The notes beneath the pieces were generated by a model. The model searched no databases, was not told the DNA's origin, and saw only the letters and a program-made list of their open reading frames with translations. Of a stretch of 64,000 nucleotides of DNA, positions 1 to 7,271 are shown piece by piece. Position 1 is the first letter of the stretch, and every line of letters starts with the position of its first letter. A program made the translations under genes and the position numbers. Source of the DNA: JBBSJZ01 sp041751935 (GTDB lineage: Bacteria > Planctomycetota > Planctomycetia > Pirellulales > Pirellulaceae); NCBI GenBank assembly GCA_041751935.1, contig JBGSIA010000080.1, positions 1-64,000 of the forward strand, written 5' to 3'.

Positions 1-103
1 CTTCCAGGAAGCGACTCGCCTCGCAGCAATCACTTCCTGAAAAACCTTTGGTCTCAATTTTCGATTCGCCATTGGGTGCGACAGTGATTTCAATGGTTTT
101 CAA
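1..103 (-). CDS. DUF2997 family protein, 5' part only (runs off left edge)
   Basis: An open frame starts with TTG at 103 and stays open to the window edge. It reads KTIEITVAPNGESKIETKGF followed by a Ser-Asp-Cys-Cys-Glu-Ala-Ser pattern, which matches the conserved DUF2997 start (a beta-hairpin, then a Cys-containing helix). The TTG overlaps the TGA stop of the upstream DUF1257 gene, so translation is probably coupled. DUF2997 and DUF1257 are known neighbours in cyanobacteria and planctomycetes, and their molecular role is not established. The family is short (about 60-80 residues), so roughly half is missing here. Confidence 0.8.
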   Translation of the reverse strand, partial: MKTIEITVAPNGESKIETKGFSGSDCCEASRFLE

Positions 104-486
104 CTTTGGCCTCCAACTTGAACGGTAAGCTTGATCGAGCCATCAGGCAGCGATTGCTCGCTCACCGAGTGACCCTGCTTGCGAGCCTCCAAGACGGATT
201 TTTCCACTGCATATCGTTGAACAAGTCGATCGAGGTGAACTTGTTCGCCCCAGTGGCCTCCATAGTTGTCGTATTGGACGGTCCCGGAATCGGTGTCGCA
301 GACAACTGGGTAGCGCCAACGCGGCAACTGCACGCAGTAGCCGGTGGCTTCCGCACTGAAGAGTTTGACGGTTTGATGGGCTGGTTCATCGAGGCCGAGT
401 TGTCGGCATGATGCTCGCAATGCGACTGGATCACGAATTTCCGTTGTGATTGTGACGACGTGTGAAATTTCTTGTCTCCTTTTCAT
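100..486 (-). CDS. DUF1257 (Ycf35-like) protein
   Basis: The 128-aa product carries the DUF1257 signature nearly throughout: SHVVTITTEIRDP at the start, then the blocks LFSAEATGYCVQLPRWRYPVV, YDNYGGHWG and LDRLVQRYAVEK. This family includes the plastid and cyanobacterial Ycf35 protein, whose function is unknown. The gene sits between a lipoprotein gene (TAATG overlap at its start) and DUF2997 (TTGA overlap at its end), so it belongs to one polycistronic unit. The start is uncertain. The ATG at 486 adds six residues (MKRRQE) not usual in the family. The usual start position, SHVV, is preceded by ATT at 468-466, seven bases after a perfect AAGGAG. Confidence 0.85.
   Translation of the reverse strand: MKRRQEISHVVTITTEIRDPVALRASCRQLGLDEPAHQTVKLFSAEATGYCVQLPRWRYPVVCDTDSGTVQYDNYGGHWGEQVHLDRLVQRYAVEKSVLEARKQGHSVSEQSLPDGSIKLTVQVGGQS
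466..481 (-). promoter_or_regulatory. Shine-Dalgarno with possible ATT start for DUF1257
   Basis: On the minus strand AAGGAG (481-476) is followed by seven bases and then ATT (468-466), where family members normally have the ATG of 'MSH'. Either the coupled ATG at 486 is used, with the AAGGAG lying inside the coding region by chance, or ATT is a rare functional start. Confidence 0.35.
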
Positions 487-1064
487 TAGGTGGGTTGATT
501 GTCGTGATCACCGCGTCGGTTGACTGAAAGTCGACGTACCGGTGGATCGTTGGATTTCTGTGGAGTAAAACCGACAAGTCGTTTGAGAGTAGGCTTGTCG
601 GCAATGCGGTCGTTCAATAGCAGTTCAGCCATGGCCGCCGTGTCTTCGGTGTGATCGCAACGATGCAAGATTTTCAGAGCGATCAAAAGCGGCACCAAAC
701 AGGCGACCAATAACCCGGTGCCTTTGATTGCCTCTGCGATGATGGGCTCGCGATTCCGCGCCGACGCAATTTGACGGCGTTCACTTTCGAGAAGATCGCG
801 TTGTCCTCCAATCAACGCCCACTCCGCCTGTAAGTCGCGGTGGAGATCAACGATTGCTTCGCGAGCGGCAGCGTCCGATTCCACTAACTCTCTCGTTCCC
901 TCAGCAACTTGGGTTTGCAGCTCGGTGTTGCGAGCCTCCTGCTCTGCTTGTCGTTCAAGTGTCCGTTCTGCCATTTCGGCGAGTCGCTTGTTTTCGTCGT
1001 CTCGACATCCTGCGATGGCGAGAACGACGACGGTCAGCACCAGCGCCGCCTTCAGTTTTTGCAT
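486..1064 (-). CDS. Predicted lipoprotein with coiled coil and membrane helix
   Basis: The 192-aa product begins with a lipoprotein signal: a basic start (MQKLK), a hydrophobic run and the lipobox LAIAGC, with Cys20 as the predicted lipidated residue. Residues about 25-110 are charged and Glu/Arg/Gln-rich with heptad character, probably a coiled coil. A hydrophobic helix follows at about 116-132 (GTGLLVACLVPLLIALKIL), and the tail is polar. No enzymatic motif is visible. A GGAGG lies five bases before the ATG. Its stop overlaps the ATG at 486 of DUF1257 (TAATG). The two hydrophobic segments would place the coiled coil outside the cytoplasmic membrane. I do not recognise a family. Confidence 0.65.
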   Translation of the reverse strand: MQKLKAALVLTVVVLAIAGCRDDENKRLAEMAERTLERQAEQEARNTELQTQVAEGTRELVESDAAAREAIVDLHRDLQAEWALIGGQRDLLESERRQIASARNREPIIAEAIKGTGLLVACLVPLLIALKILHRCDHTEDTAAMAELLLNDRIADKPTLKRLVGFTPQKSNDPPVRRLSVNRRGDHDNQPT

Positions 1065-1257
1065 GTTGCCTCCATTGTTCGAGGATGCGATTGAGAATGG
1101 CCTGAAGCCCCAGACGCAGTCTGCGTTCGCGGGATAATGCGATCACCGCGACGAGCAGTGACACGCTGAGAGCGATAGATAGAACGTGGTCGATTCTCAC
1201 CTCCTTCCACAAACGGGTGACGGTTAAACAAACGAGGTACACATAGGATTCCCTCAT
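955..1257 (-). CDS. Small single-span membrane protein of the mobile cassette
   Basis: The frame encodes up to 100 aa, with one clear transmembrane segment (VLSIALSVSLLVAVIAL) followed by an Arg-rich amphipathic helix (RERRLRLGLQAILNRILEQWR) and a basic tail. Its ATG at 1257 overlaps the TAA of the preceding 58-aa gene (TAATG). Its last 110 bases overlap the lipoprotein gene, so the basic C-terminal tail may be partly fortuitous. A near-perfect Shine-Dalgarno (AAGGAGG, 1206-1200) lies inside the frame, five bases before an ATC codon. The true product may therefore be shorter (start at 1194, 79 aa). No domain family is recognised. Confidence 0.5.
   Translation of the reverse strand: MRESYVYLVCLTVTRLWKEVRIDHVLSIALSVSLLVAVIALSRERRLRLGLQAILNRILEQWRQHAKTEGGAGADRRRSRHRRMSRRRKQATRRNGRTDT
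1192..1206 (-). promoter_or_regulatory. Near-perfect Shine-Dalgarno facing an ATC codon
   Basis: On the minus strand AAGGAGGTGAG (1206-1196) is almost the full anti-Shine-Dalgarno complement. It is followed by ATC (1194-1192) in frame with the small membrane protein, directly before the hydrophobic segment. No ATG, GTG or TTG lies at a workable distance. The only GTG (1200-1198) overlaps the Shine-Dalgarno itself. Confidence 0.35.
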
Positions 1258-1433
1258 TACATATGCCGCATTTTTGGCTTCAGTTTAGGTTGTTGTTTAT
1301 TGTCTAAGTCCAATTCGTTTTCCCGCTGGCTTGTGGGTGCCTGGGCGTCCGCATGCAATTGCGCCGCGATTCGTTTGGCCACCAACTCGATCAGTCGGCT
1401 GACTGATGGACTGTGTTTTTGAAGCTGGGACAT
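1257..1433 (-). CDS. 58-aa small protein, first gene of the cassette
   Basis: A short frame starts at ATG 1433-1431 with AAGGA six bases upstream, and encodes MSQLQKHSPSVSRLIELVAK followed by RIAAQLHADAQ and a polar, Lys-rich end (KPKMRHM). The N-terminal half is predicted to be an amphipathic helix. There is no signal peptide or membrane segment. The TAA stop shares its last base with the ATG of the next gene. The gene lies just after the recombinase terminator, so it should head a separate transcript. No family recognised. The start, the ribosome binding site and the coupled stop together argue that it is real despite its size. Confidence 0.6.
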   Translation of the reverse strand: MSQLQKHSPSVSRLIELVAKRIAAQLHADAQAPTSQRENELDLDNKQQPKLKPKMRHM

Positions 1434-1448
1434 TGTTTCCTTGGGTGC

Positions 1449-1482
1449 AAAAGAAAACCTCCAGGATGGGATGTCCTGGAGG
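1449..1482 (-). terminator. Rho-independent terminator of the recombinase gene
   Basis: On the minus strand a perfect nine-base-pair stem (CCTCCAGGA / TCCTGGAGG, seven-base loop) is followed by TTTTCTTTT. It lies 34 bases after the recombinase stop and 16 bases before the 58-aa gene, and so separates the two transcripts. Confidence 0.85.
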
Positions 1483-1516
1483 CGTCGAAGTTATGTTGAG
1501 AGTGTTGGTCGCCGAG

Positions 1517-3466
1517 CTATGCGCCACCGCCTGGGAACTTTGGCGTAAAGCCGTCCAGGGGTGTAAAGCAGAACCGCGGATGCGAGATGCGCTGATAGCG
1601 ATCAGCGGCCTCTGCGTACGTGGGTACCGGTTGCCACGGATCGCTGATACCGAGACGAATCATTTGAGCATGGAGTTTTACGGCGTTCTGTACGGCAGGT
1701 TGTGTGATACCCAGTTTGGCTGCGACGTCACGCTCCTTCATGCCTGATTCGCGACGAGCTACCACGCGCTCGCGAAACTCTACGCGTTGAGGTGGCTTCG
1801 TCAAATCGATCATACAATCGAGTGTCATGCAGTCGAGTTGATCAGGCACCTGAACACCCTCGATGCTACCCAGATCCAATTTGAAGACGACGCGGGGCGA
1901 AATATTTCCACCATCAATCAGCCGATATGGGAGCACATAAAAATCGCGGACGATATTCCGCATGACCCCCGCGTACTCGCGACTTTCGACCGAAAGTTCA
2001 AGGAACGACTGCTGCGCAAGCTTCCGCAGTTCGTCGGCAGTTGGGATCACAGGAGTAATGGGCACGGTGGCGGAGACTTCAGCGATCTCGTCGTCAATCT
2101 CACGAAGACGCTGCTCAGTCGCGGACAAGCGACTCAACAACGCCTGGCTCAAATCTAACGTCGCGATTGCCTCAGTCAGCTTTCCGATCTCACCAAGAAC
2201 TTTGTGCCGCTCGGCGTTAAGTCGCTGAAGTTCGTTATTCTGAAGACCAGCCATCGCTTCGGACTCCGCCCTAACTTGCCGGAGCAGTTCCGAATCAAAC
2301 TCGGGCAGCGTTTCGATTTGACGGTAGATTTCAGCCGAGACGCCACTTGCAAGGTCAGCGCGATCAACGGTCATGGCGTTCCAGCATTGGTAACTTCTTG
2401 CGCCATCGCACATCATGCGTTCTTTTTGACCATGTCCGCCAAGGACATACTTGCGCCCGCAGATCCCACACCGAACGTGCTGACTCGGCCAGCGGGAATC
2501 GTTGCGAGTTCCCATTGGACGACCATTCTTCGCAAATTCGCGTCCTTTGCGAAACTTTTCGTTGCGATTGTTGATCAGGCGAATGACCCGGTCGTAGCGT
2601 TCTGTCTCGATGAAAGCCAAATGCGGAGCGTTGCGAGTAAGCAACTCGGCGGGAGGCGCCATCACCGACTTGCGTTTGCCGGTCTTGTTGATACGCCGCG
2701 TCATCCTTTGATTGTGAACACGTAATCCCTTCAAAATAGGGTTGCGGGTGACTTGGCCAACCCGGGTGCCGTCCCACATAGTTTTCTTGACGTGCTTGCC
2801 CGTCGGAAACTCAATTGAGTTGAGCCAGGACGCAACCTCGGAGAATGACTGCTCGCGTTCAAGCCGCGTGAACCATTCGTCGAAAACGGCTTCAGCTTTA
2901 GGATCTTTCGAACACTGGCTTTCGTTGGCGCCGGGGAAAGGTTTGATGTACCCCGCTGGCAGGCATCGAACCATGTCTCCGGTTAAAAACCGGTTGCGAT
3001 GACTGCGGCGGATACGGGCAGCGGTATCGCGATTGTACGCCTCGTGCCGCATCGTTGCAAAGAAAGCGTTTTGCCGCCAGTCATCAGCCAGCGTGTCCAC
3101 GCGATCGTTGATCGCAATGACGCGTGTCGCGGAGTCTTCGGCTAGTTCGCATAGAATCATTGCCTGCGTACGCCGCGCAATCCGCCCGATATCTTCTGCG
3201 ATAAAGAAGTCGTAGACTCCTTCTTCCGCCATCTCGGTGAGGGTTATAAAGTCGGCTCGCTCAAGTAACTCCCCACTTCCCTGGCTCGCGAGCACAGTCA
3301 GCTCGTACTCACCGCGGAAATTCCTTTTTAGCCACTCGTGGTAATAGGCGAGCTGGTCCTCAAGACTCATTTTGTCCTGAGATTCCTTGCTAATCCGACA
3401 AACTGCAACGCCCCGATACCGACTGCCCTGTTTTGGGGGCGGAACTTCCAGATAACCATAACGCAT
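1517..3466 (-). CDS. Large serine recombinase (integrase/resolvase type)
   Basis: The 649-aa protein has the large serine recombinase layout. The N-terminal resolvase domain (about residues 17-165) contains the nucleophile motif CRIS (Ser26) and the GIARR/RIAR-type segment IAEDIGRIARR. A 'recombinase' domain follows at about 180-300. Next is a zinc-ribbon with CGICGRKY and later Cys pairs (about 345-380), then a long coiled coil (about 395-455). The C-terminus contains a helix-turn-helix-like stretch (ERDVAAKLGITQPAVQNAV) at about 590-610. GGAG lies eight bases before the ATG. Such enzymes integrate and excise mobile DNA by a phosphoserine intermediate. It faces away from intact chromosomal genes on the right, so the element should extend to the left of the window. 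All domains look complete and it is probably active. Confidence 0.93.
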   Translation of the reverse strand: MRYGYLEVPPPKQGSRYRGVAVCRISKESQDKMSLEDQLAYYHEWLKRNFRGEYELTVLASQGSGELLERADFITLTEMAEEGVYDFFIAEDIGRIARRTQAMILCELAEDSATRVIAINDRVDTLADDWRQNAFFATMRHEAYNRDTAARIRRSHRNRFLTGDMVRCLPAGYIKPFPGANESQCSKDPKAEAVFDEWFTRLEREQSFSEVASWLNSIEFPTGKHVKKTMWDGTRVGQVTRNPILKGLRVHNQRMTRRINKTGKRKSVMAPPAELLTRNAPHLAFIETERYDRVIRLINNRNEKFRKGREFAKNGRPMGTRNDSRWPSQHVRCGICGRKYVLGGHGQKERMMCDGARSYQCWNAMTVDRADLASGVSAEIYRQIETLPEFDSELLRQVRAESEAMAGLQNNELQRLNAERHKVLGEIGKLTEAIATLDLSQALLSRLSATEQRLREIDDEIAEVSATVPITPVIPTADELRKLAQQSFLELSVESREYAGVMRNIVRDFYVLPYRLIDGGNISPRVVFKLDLGSIEGVQVPDQLDCMTLDCMIDLTKPPQRVEFRERVVARRESGMKERDVAAKLGITQPAVQNAVKLHAQMIRLGISDPWQPVPTYAEAADRYQRISHPRFCFTPLDGFTPKFPGGGA

Positions 3467-3504
3467 CGTGTCACTCCATTGTGAAGTGACTCGACTTCAA
3501 GCCA

Positions 3505-3519
3505 TGGCACACTGTGCCA
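3505..3519. promoter_or_regulatory. Perfect palindrome upstream of the recombinase (operator or att candidate)
   Basis: TGGCACACTGTGCCA is a perfect 15-base palindrome centred 46 bases upstream of the recombinase ATG. The same 383-base interval (3467-3849) also has a direct repeat TGACAACAGCTGACAACA (about 3545-3562) and a further GTTGTTGACA. Palindromes here could bind a repressor or be part of the recombination site, which for serine integrases usually abuts the integrase gene. Which one cannot be decided from one sequence. Confidence 0.4.
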
Positions 3520-3672
3520 AAAACCTGCCTACGGGTGAGAACACGTGACAACAGCTGACAACAAACGAATCTTCGCAAGTTGTTGACACGGAACGGCTTG
3601 CAGCCAAAAGTGCTTTCTCAGCAACAACTTACAGCAAGCGTTTCGCAGAGCCCCGTGTCCTCCGCTGTTGTG

Positions 3673-3712
3673 AAAACAGCCCACAAACCATAGTGATTTG
3701 TGGGCTGTTTTT
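3673..3712. terminator. Strong hairpin, likely bidirectional terminator
   Basis: A perfect 15-base inverted repeat (AAAACAGCCCACAAA, nine-base loop, complement) ends in TTTTT on the plus strand and TTTT on the minus strand. It lies 138 bases after the stop of the minus-strand heme dehydrogenase gene and before the recombinase promoter region. It therefore probably ends the dehydrogenase transcript and insulates the mobile element. Confidence 0.75.
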
Positions 3713-3849
3713 CCCAAATGATCAACTGAGACAATCCTGCGTGTCTCGACGCTGGGTGCGGCAGATCTTTGTTTGATGTTTGGTTTGGCAAAAGCTAAGC
3801 CCTTCATCGATCGCTTCTGCAGGTCAATTTTTGTCTGCCGCTCCCTTGG

Positions 3850-6800
3850 TTATTCGCTCAACGTTTCGTCATTCATTAACCACGCGATTAAGTCACGAAC
3901 TTGCTCGTCACTGAGTTTGTCAAGCAAACCGTCGGGCATCATCGACGTTTTCAAAAGTTTGAACTCTACGGTGTCATCGTCGGCAATACGCAACGATTCG
4001 CCGGTCGTCCGGATGGTCAAGCCCGTTTGCGATCGATCGGTGACCATTCCCGTGACGACTCGACCATCAGCCGTCAAGACGATTGCCAATCGAAAATCTG
4101 CGGGGACCGACGCACTCGGGTCAATCACATTGGATAACAGGTAATGCAGGTTACGGCGATTCGCACCGGTCAAGTCAGGTCCAATCGTGTTTCCGTCGCC
4201 GAACAGCTTGTGGCAACTGCCACAGGTCTGGTTGAAGAGCGCCCGGCCGTTGACAATGTCAGCTTGCTTCAGGACCAAGGGCGTGAGCTTTTGTTCCCAA
4301 CTGTAAATTCGCTTCAATCGTTCGACAGGTGATGGTCGCACGTTTCCCCAAAGCAGTTCCAATCGTTCAGACAATGCGGCGTCATCGAACGCGACAATCT
4401 GTCGAGCCTGTTGGGCTGAGACTTCGGAGGCTGGAATCACTTTTGTCTCGATCGCGGCCAATAGTCTTTGGGCACCAGCGCGGTGAGAGATGAGGAAATC
4501 GATTGCTGCGGTTCGTTCGGCGTCATTGAATGCGGGATATTGCTGCAATACCAATTCGGCCAGTTTCGCGTTCTTGATTCCACCGGCTGCCAGCAATGCG
4601 GGAACGACCAATCGTCGCGACGCGATCAGCTTCTGCACGTCGTCGACCAGTCCATTAGCTTGGCGACGAACAAGACCTGACAGTACGGCCTGGGCGGTTT
4701 CCGATTCGGACGATTCATCGTGAAGCAGTACGCGAAGGTTCAGCAACATTATCCCGTCGCCAGCTCGTGCACCAACTGTTACTGCTGCCAAGCGAACTTC
4801 CGCGTGTTCGTGCCTGATAAGTTGCTCGACGATCTCAGCCGCCTTGTGCGACAATGGTTCGCTCTCGGGCGATTGATTCAATCCGCTGAGCAAATCAACG
4901 ATCACTTCAGCCTGGCGAGTTCTGGCGAGTGCATCGAATAGTAGCTCCATCCCGTGGCGTTCTTCAGTCACTCGTCGAGCGATCCATCGCCTGACAGCCG
5001 GGGCAACGTCAGCGATTCGATCCAGTGCTCGCTTTGGTTCTTTAGCTGCCTCTGGCTCCATTGCGTACCAAATCATTCGCTGCAGATTCGCTGACTGCCA
5101 ACCATCGGATTGTGTGGCGATGCGCATCAGCGACGTCCAGCGACTTCCGATGGGCACCTTTTGCATCATTGCAACCAGCGAGAGACGCACCAGCCAGGAA
5201 CGTTCTCGCGCCGCCACTTGTTCGATCTCTGCCATCGTTTCGCTACTCAGTTCGTCGACGTTCATCAACAAGCGTATGGCCCACGCACGCACATGCTCGC
5301 TGGAGTGATCGAGTGCTTGAATCAGCCAATCGTCGTTCACACCGCCGGTACAGTACAACGTCCACATCGCTCGCAGTTTGTGAGAGACACTGTCGCTGTC
5401 TGCGAAAATCTTCCGCAGCTGTTGATGAATGAGCGACATCTGCTGGCCAGCGGCCGTACGTTCTTGCAGAATGCGCCGAGCGTGACGTACGAACCATTCG
5501 TTGCGGTGCAACTGGTAATCGACCAGTTGCTCGTTGGATGCGTTTGTTAAATCAGTCGAAACACGGATTGGGGCTCCCCACGAAATTTTGTAGATGCGGC
5601 CGCTCGTTCGATGCACGCCATCTCGATCGTGACACTCTCCGCTATCAGACCAGTCGGTCAAATAGACATCGCCATCTGGGCCATACTCCATCGAGACCGC
5701 GCGAAACCAGGGATCGTCGGCAATCAGAAAGTCTTCATCGTGGACGCCGCGATAGCCGTTCGCATCGAGCAGCAGACGATCGCAGTTGACTCGCCGCCCG
5801 TGAATGTTGCTCATCAACAGCGCGCCGCGGTATTTTGCGGGCCAGCGGTCTCCCAAATAAATCATTGCGTCGCAGTGTGAATGCCCGCCGCCATGATTTT
5901 GATTCCCCTCCGCAACACGACTCTCTTTACCGAAGGCACCGGACGCCCAATGCAAATGATCGCATGTCGCCGTCATCAGTTCATAAGCATGCGGGTCGGG
6001 GTGTGTGCCACGATCCTTCCACCTTTCGTAGTGAGCTCCAGGCACGAGATGCCAAAGATGTTCAACAACACTAGTTGTCATGAAGCCCTGGCCGTGCTCG
6101 TCGAAATCGAGTCCCCAGGGATTGATCGTTCCATCGGCAACGACTTCGAATTGATGTTCGGTCGGATGATAACGCCAAATGCAGCAACTCAATTCAACGC
6201 GATTATCCTTCGACGTACCGGGACGACCGACGAGCGAAGGCTGCTTGATGCCATGCCGACCGTACAACCAACCGTCCGGTCCCCAGTTCAATCCGTTCAC
6301 ACTGTTGTGTTCCGCATCCAGTGACCATCCCTCCAGATGAACAATCGGTTCGGCATCGGGAACATCATCGCGATTGTGGTCAGAAATGAAGCTCAGGTGA
6401 GGCGGCGCAGTGAACCAGACTCCACCGAATCCGATTTCCAATCCGGTCAGATGCGTAAGTCCGTCGCGAAACACGGTGCGTCGATCAAGCACACCGTCGC
6501 CCGTCGTGTCTTCAAAGATCAAGATTCGATCGTGGGGCGCGTCGGTGAATTTGCTGCCGTTGTAAGAATAACTTTCTGCAACCCACAATCGCCCGCGGTC
6601 GTCGTACGTGATCGCGATGGGCTGCTGTACGTCAGGTTCGGCTGCAGCGAGTGTCACCTGAAATCCGTCACGAACACGTAGCCGCTTTACCGCTTCCTGA
6701 GGGTCCAGCGGTGATTCACCTGTTGGTTGTGTGTTTTCGGGAACGAACTCGCCGCCCGCAACGTGCACTCCAGTAGGGGACTCAGGCTCATTCGCAACTT

Positions 6801-6906
6801 CGCCAGACAAACGGTCAGGGGACTGCTGCGACAAAGCTGTCGTGCCATACGTCATTAGCATGGCAGTCGCACAAAGACCGATTGCGATTGGCTGGAAGTA
6901 CTTCAT
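3850..6906 (-). CDS. Secreted PVC-type dehydrogenase with HEAT repeats and cytochrome c domain
   Basis: The start at ATG 6906 gives a clean signal peptide (MKYFQPIAIGLCATAMLMTY...). An upstream frame extension (to 6948) has no such leader. The mature protein has three parts. First is a beta-propeller 'membrane-bound dehydrogenase' domain (GFQVTLAAAEPDVQQPIAI, WVAESYSYNG, GLEIGFGGVWFTAPPHL, GPDGWLYGRHG). Second is a middle helical region with HEAT-like repeats. Third, near the C-terminus, is a heme-binding cytochrome c domain with CGSCH and a distal Met region (TSMMPDGLLDKLS). This is the Pirellula/Verrucomicrobium-type architecture. It presumably oxidises a sugar or alcohol in the periplasm-like space and passes electrons to a cytochrome, with unknown substrate. 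Length (1018 aa) is typical. It is monocistronic with a downstream terminator. Confidence 0.92.
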   Translation of the reverse strand: MKYFQPIAIGLCATAMLMTYGTTALSQQSPDRLSGEVANEPESPTGVHVAGGEFVPENTQPTGESPLDPQEAVKRLRVRDGFQVTLAAAEPDVQQPIAITYDDRGRLWVAESYSYNGSKFTDAPHDRILIFEDTTGDGVLDRRTVFRDGLTHLTGLEIGFGGVWFTAPPHLSFISDHNRDDVPDAEPIVHLEGWSLDAEHNSVNGLNWGPDGWLYGRHGIKQPSLVGRPGTSKDNRVELSCCIWRYHPTEHQFEVVADGTINPWGLDFDEHGQGFMTTSVVEHLWHLVPGAHYERWKDRGTHPDPHAYELMTATCDHLHWASGAFGKESRVAEGNQNHGGGHSHCDAMIYLGDRWPAKYRGALLMSNIHGRRVNCDRLLLDANGYRGVHDEDFLIADDPWFRAVSMEYGPDGDVYLTDWSDSGECHDRDGVHRTSGRIYKISWGAPIRVSTDLTNASNEQLVDYQLHRNEWFVRHARRILQERTAAGQQMSLIHQQLRKIFADSDSVSHKLRAMWTLYCTGGVNDDWLIQALDHSSEHVRAWAIRLLMNVDELSSETMAEIEQVAARERSWLVRLSLVAMMQKVPIGSRWTSLMRIATQSDGWQSANLQRMIWYAMEPEAAKEPKRALDRIADVAPAVRRWIARRVTEERHGMELLFDALARTRQAEVIVDLLSGLNQSPESEPLSHKAAEIVEQLIRHEHAEVRLAAVTVGARAGDGIMLLNLRVLLHDESSESETAQAVLSGLVRRQANGLVDDVQKLIASRRLVVPALLAAGGIKNAKLAELVLQQYPAFNDAERTAAIDFLISHRAGAQRLLAAIETKVIPASEVSAQQARQIVAFDDAALSERLELLWGNVRPSPVERLKRIYSWEQKLTPLVLKQADIVNGRALFNQTCGSCHKLFGDGNTIGPDLTGANRRNLHYLLSNVIDPSASVPADFRLAIVLTADGRVVTGMVTDRSQTGLTIRTTGESLRIADDDTVEFKLLKTSMMPDGLLDKLSDEQVRDLIAWLMNDETLSE

Positions 6907-7133
6907 GAAGTCATCGTCCCTTGAGTCGATAGATTGTAGTTGACACAACTCTCAAGATCGATTCGCCTTCGACCCATGATGCTTTTACTCAGTTTTGGAC
7001 GCAGAGTCATTTGGTAAATGAAAATCAAAGGAGTTTATACCGTTGTTTGCACCTCGATTCTGCCCTTGTTACAATCGACTTCAAATCTGTACCACAACCG
7101 CCGTCGGCTACTTAGGCATCTGCCAAACAAAAG

Positions 7134-7203
7134 GTGGCGTTGGTTTTTAGCCGACGATGCGTAAACCGTCGGGCGTTTAACGTCGGCTGCAAACCGACGC
7201 CAC
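7134..7203. repeat. REP-like imperfect palindrome
   Basis: Two 23-base arms (7134-7156 and 7181-7203) pair with only a few mismatches. Both are built on GTGGCGT(T/C)GGTTT and AGCCGACG. The 24-base centre also contains GTAAAC/GTTTAA-type complementarity. The element lies between a minus-strand gene and the isomerase gene. It happens to leave an open frame that could be wrongly attached to the isomerase N-terminus. Its shape resembles intergenic repeated extragenic palindromes. Confidence 0.6.
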
Positions 7204-7271
7204 GTTTCAAACCCGCCCCTTTTTTTATCGACGGATTCAAAGTGACCCATCGAATGACTTCAAACGACCAC

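Noticed and set aside
1297..1527. 76-codon minus-strand frame
   Set aside because: A different frame of the same DNA contains the 58-aa gene with proper Shine-Dalgarno; this one also translates the terminator.
3630..3715. Possible tRNA or tmRNA end as integration target
   Set aside because: No T-loop GGTTCRA-type sequence or acceptor pairing on either strand; the hairpin is a terminator.
3529..3807. 92-codon minus-strand open frame between recombinase and dehydrogenase
   Set aside because: It translates the terminator hairpin and has no start signal or conserved-looking segment.
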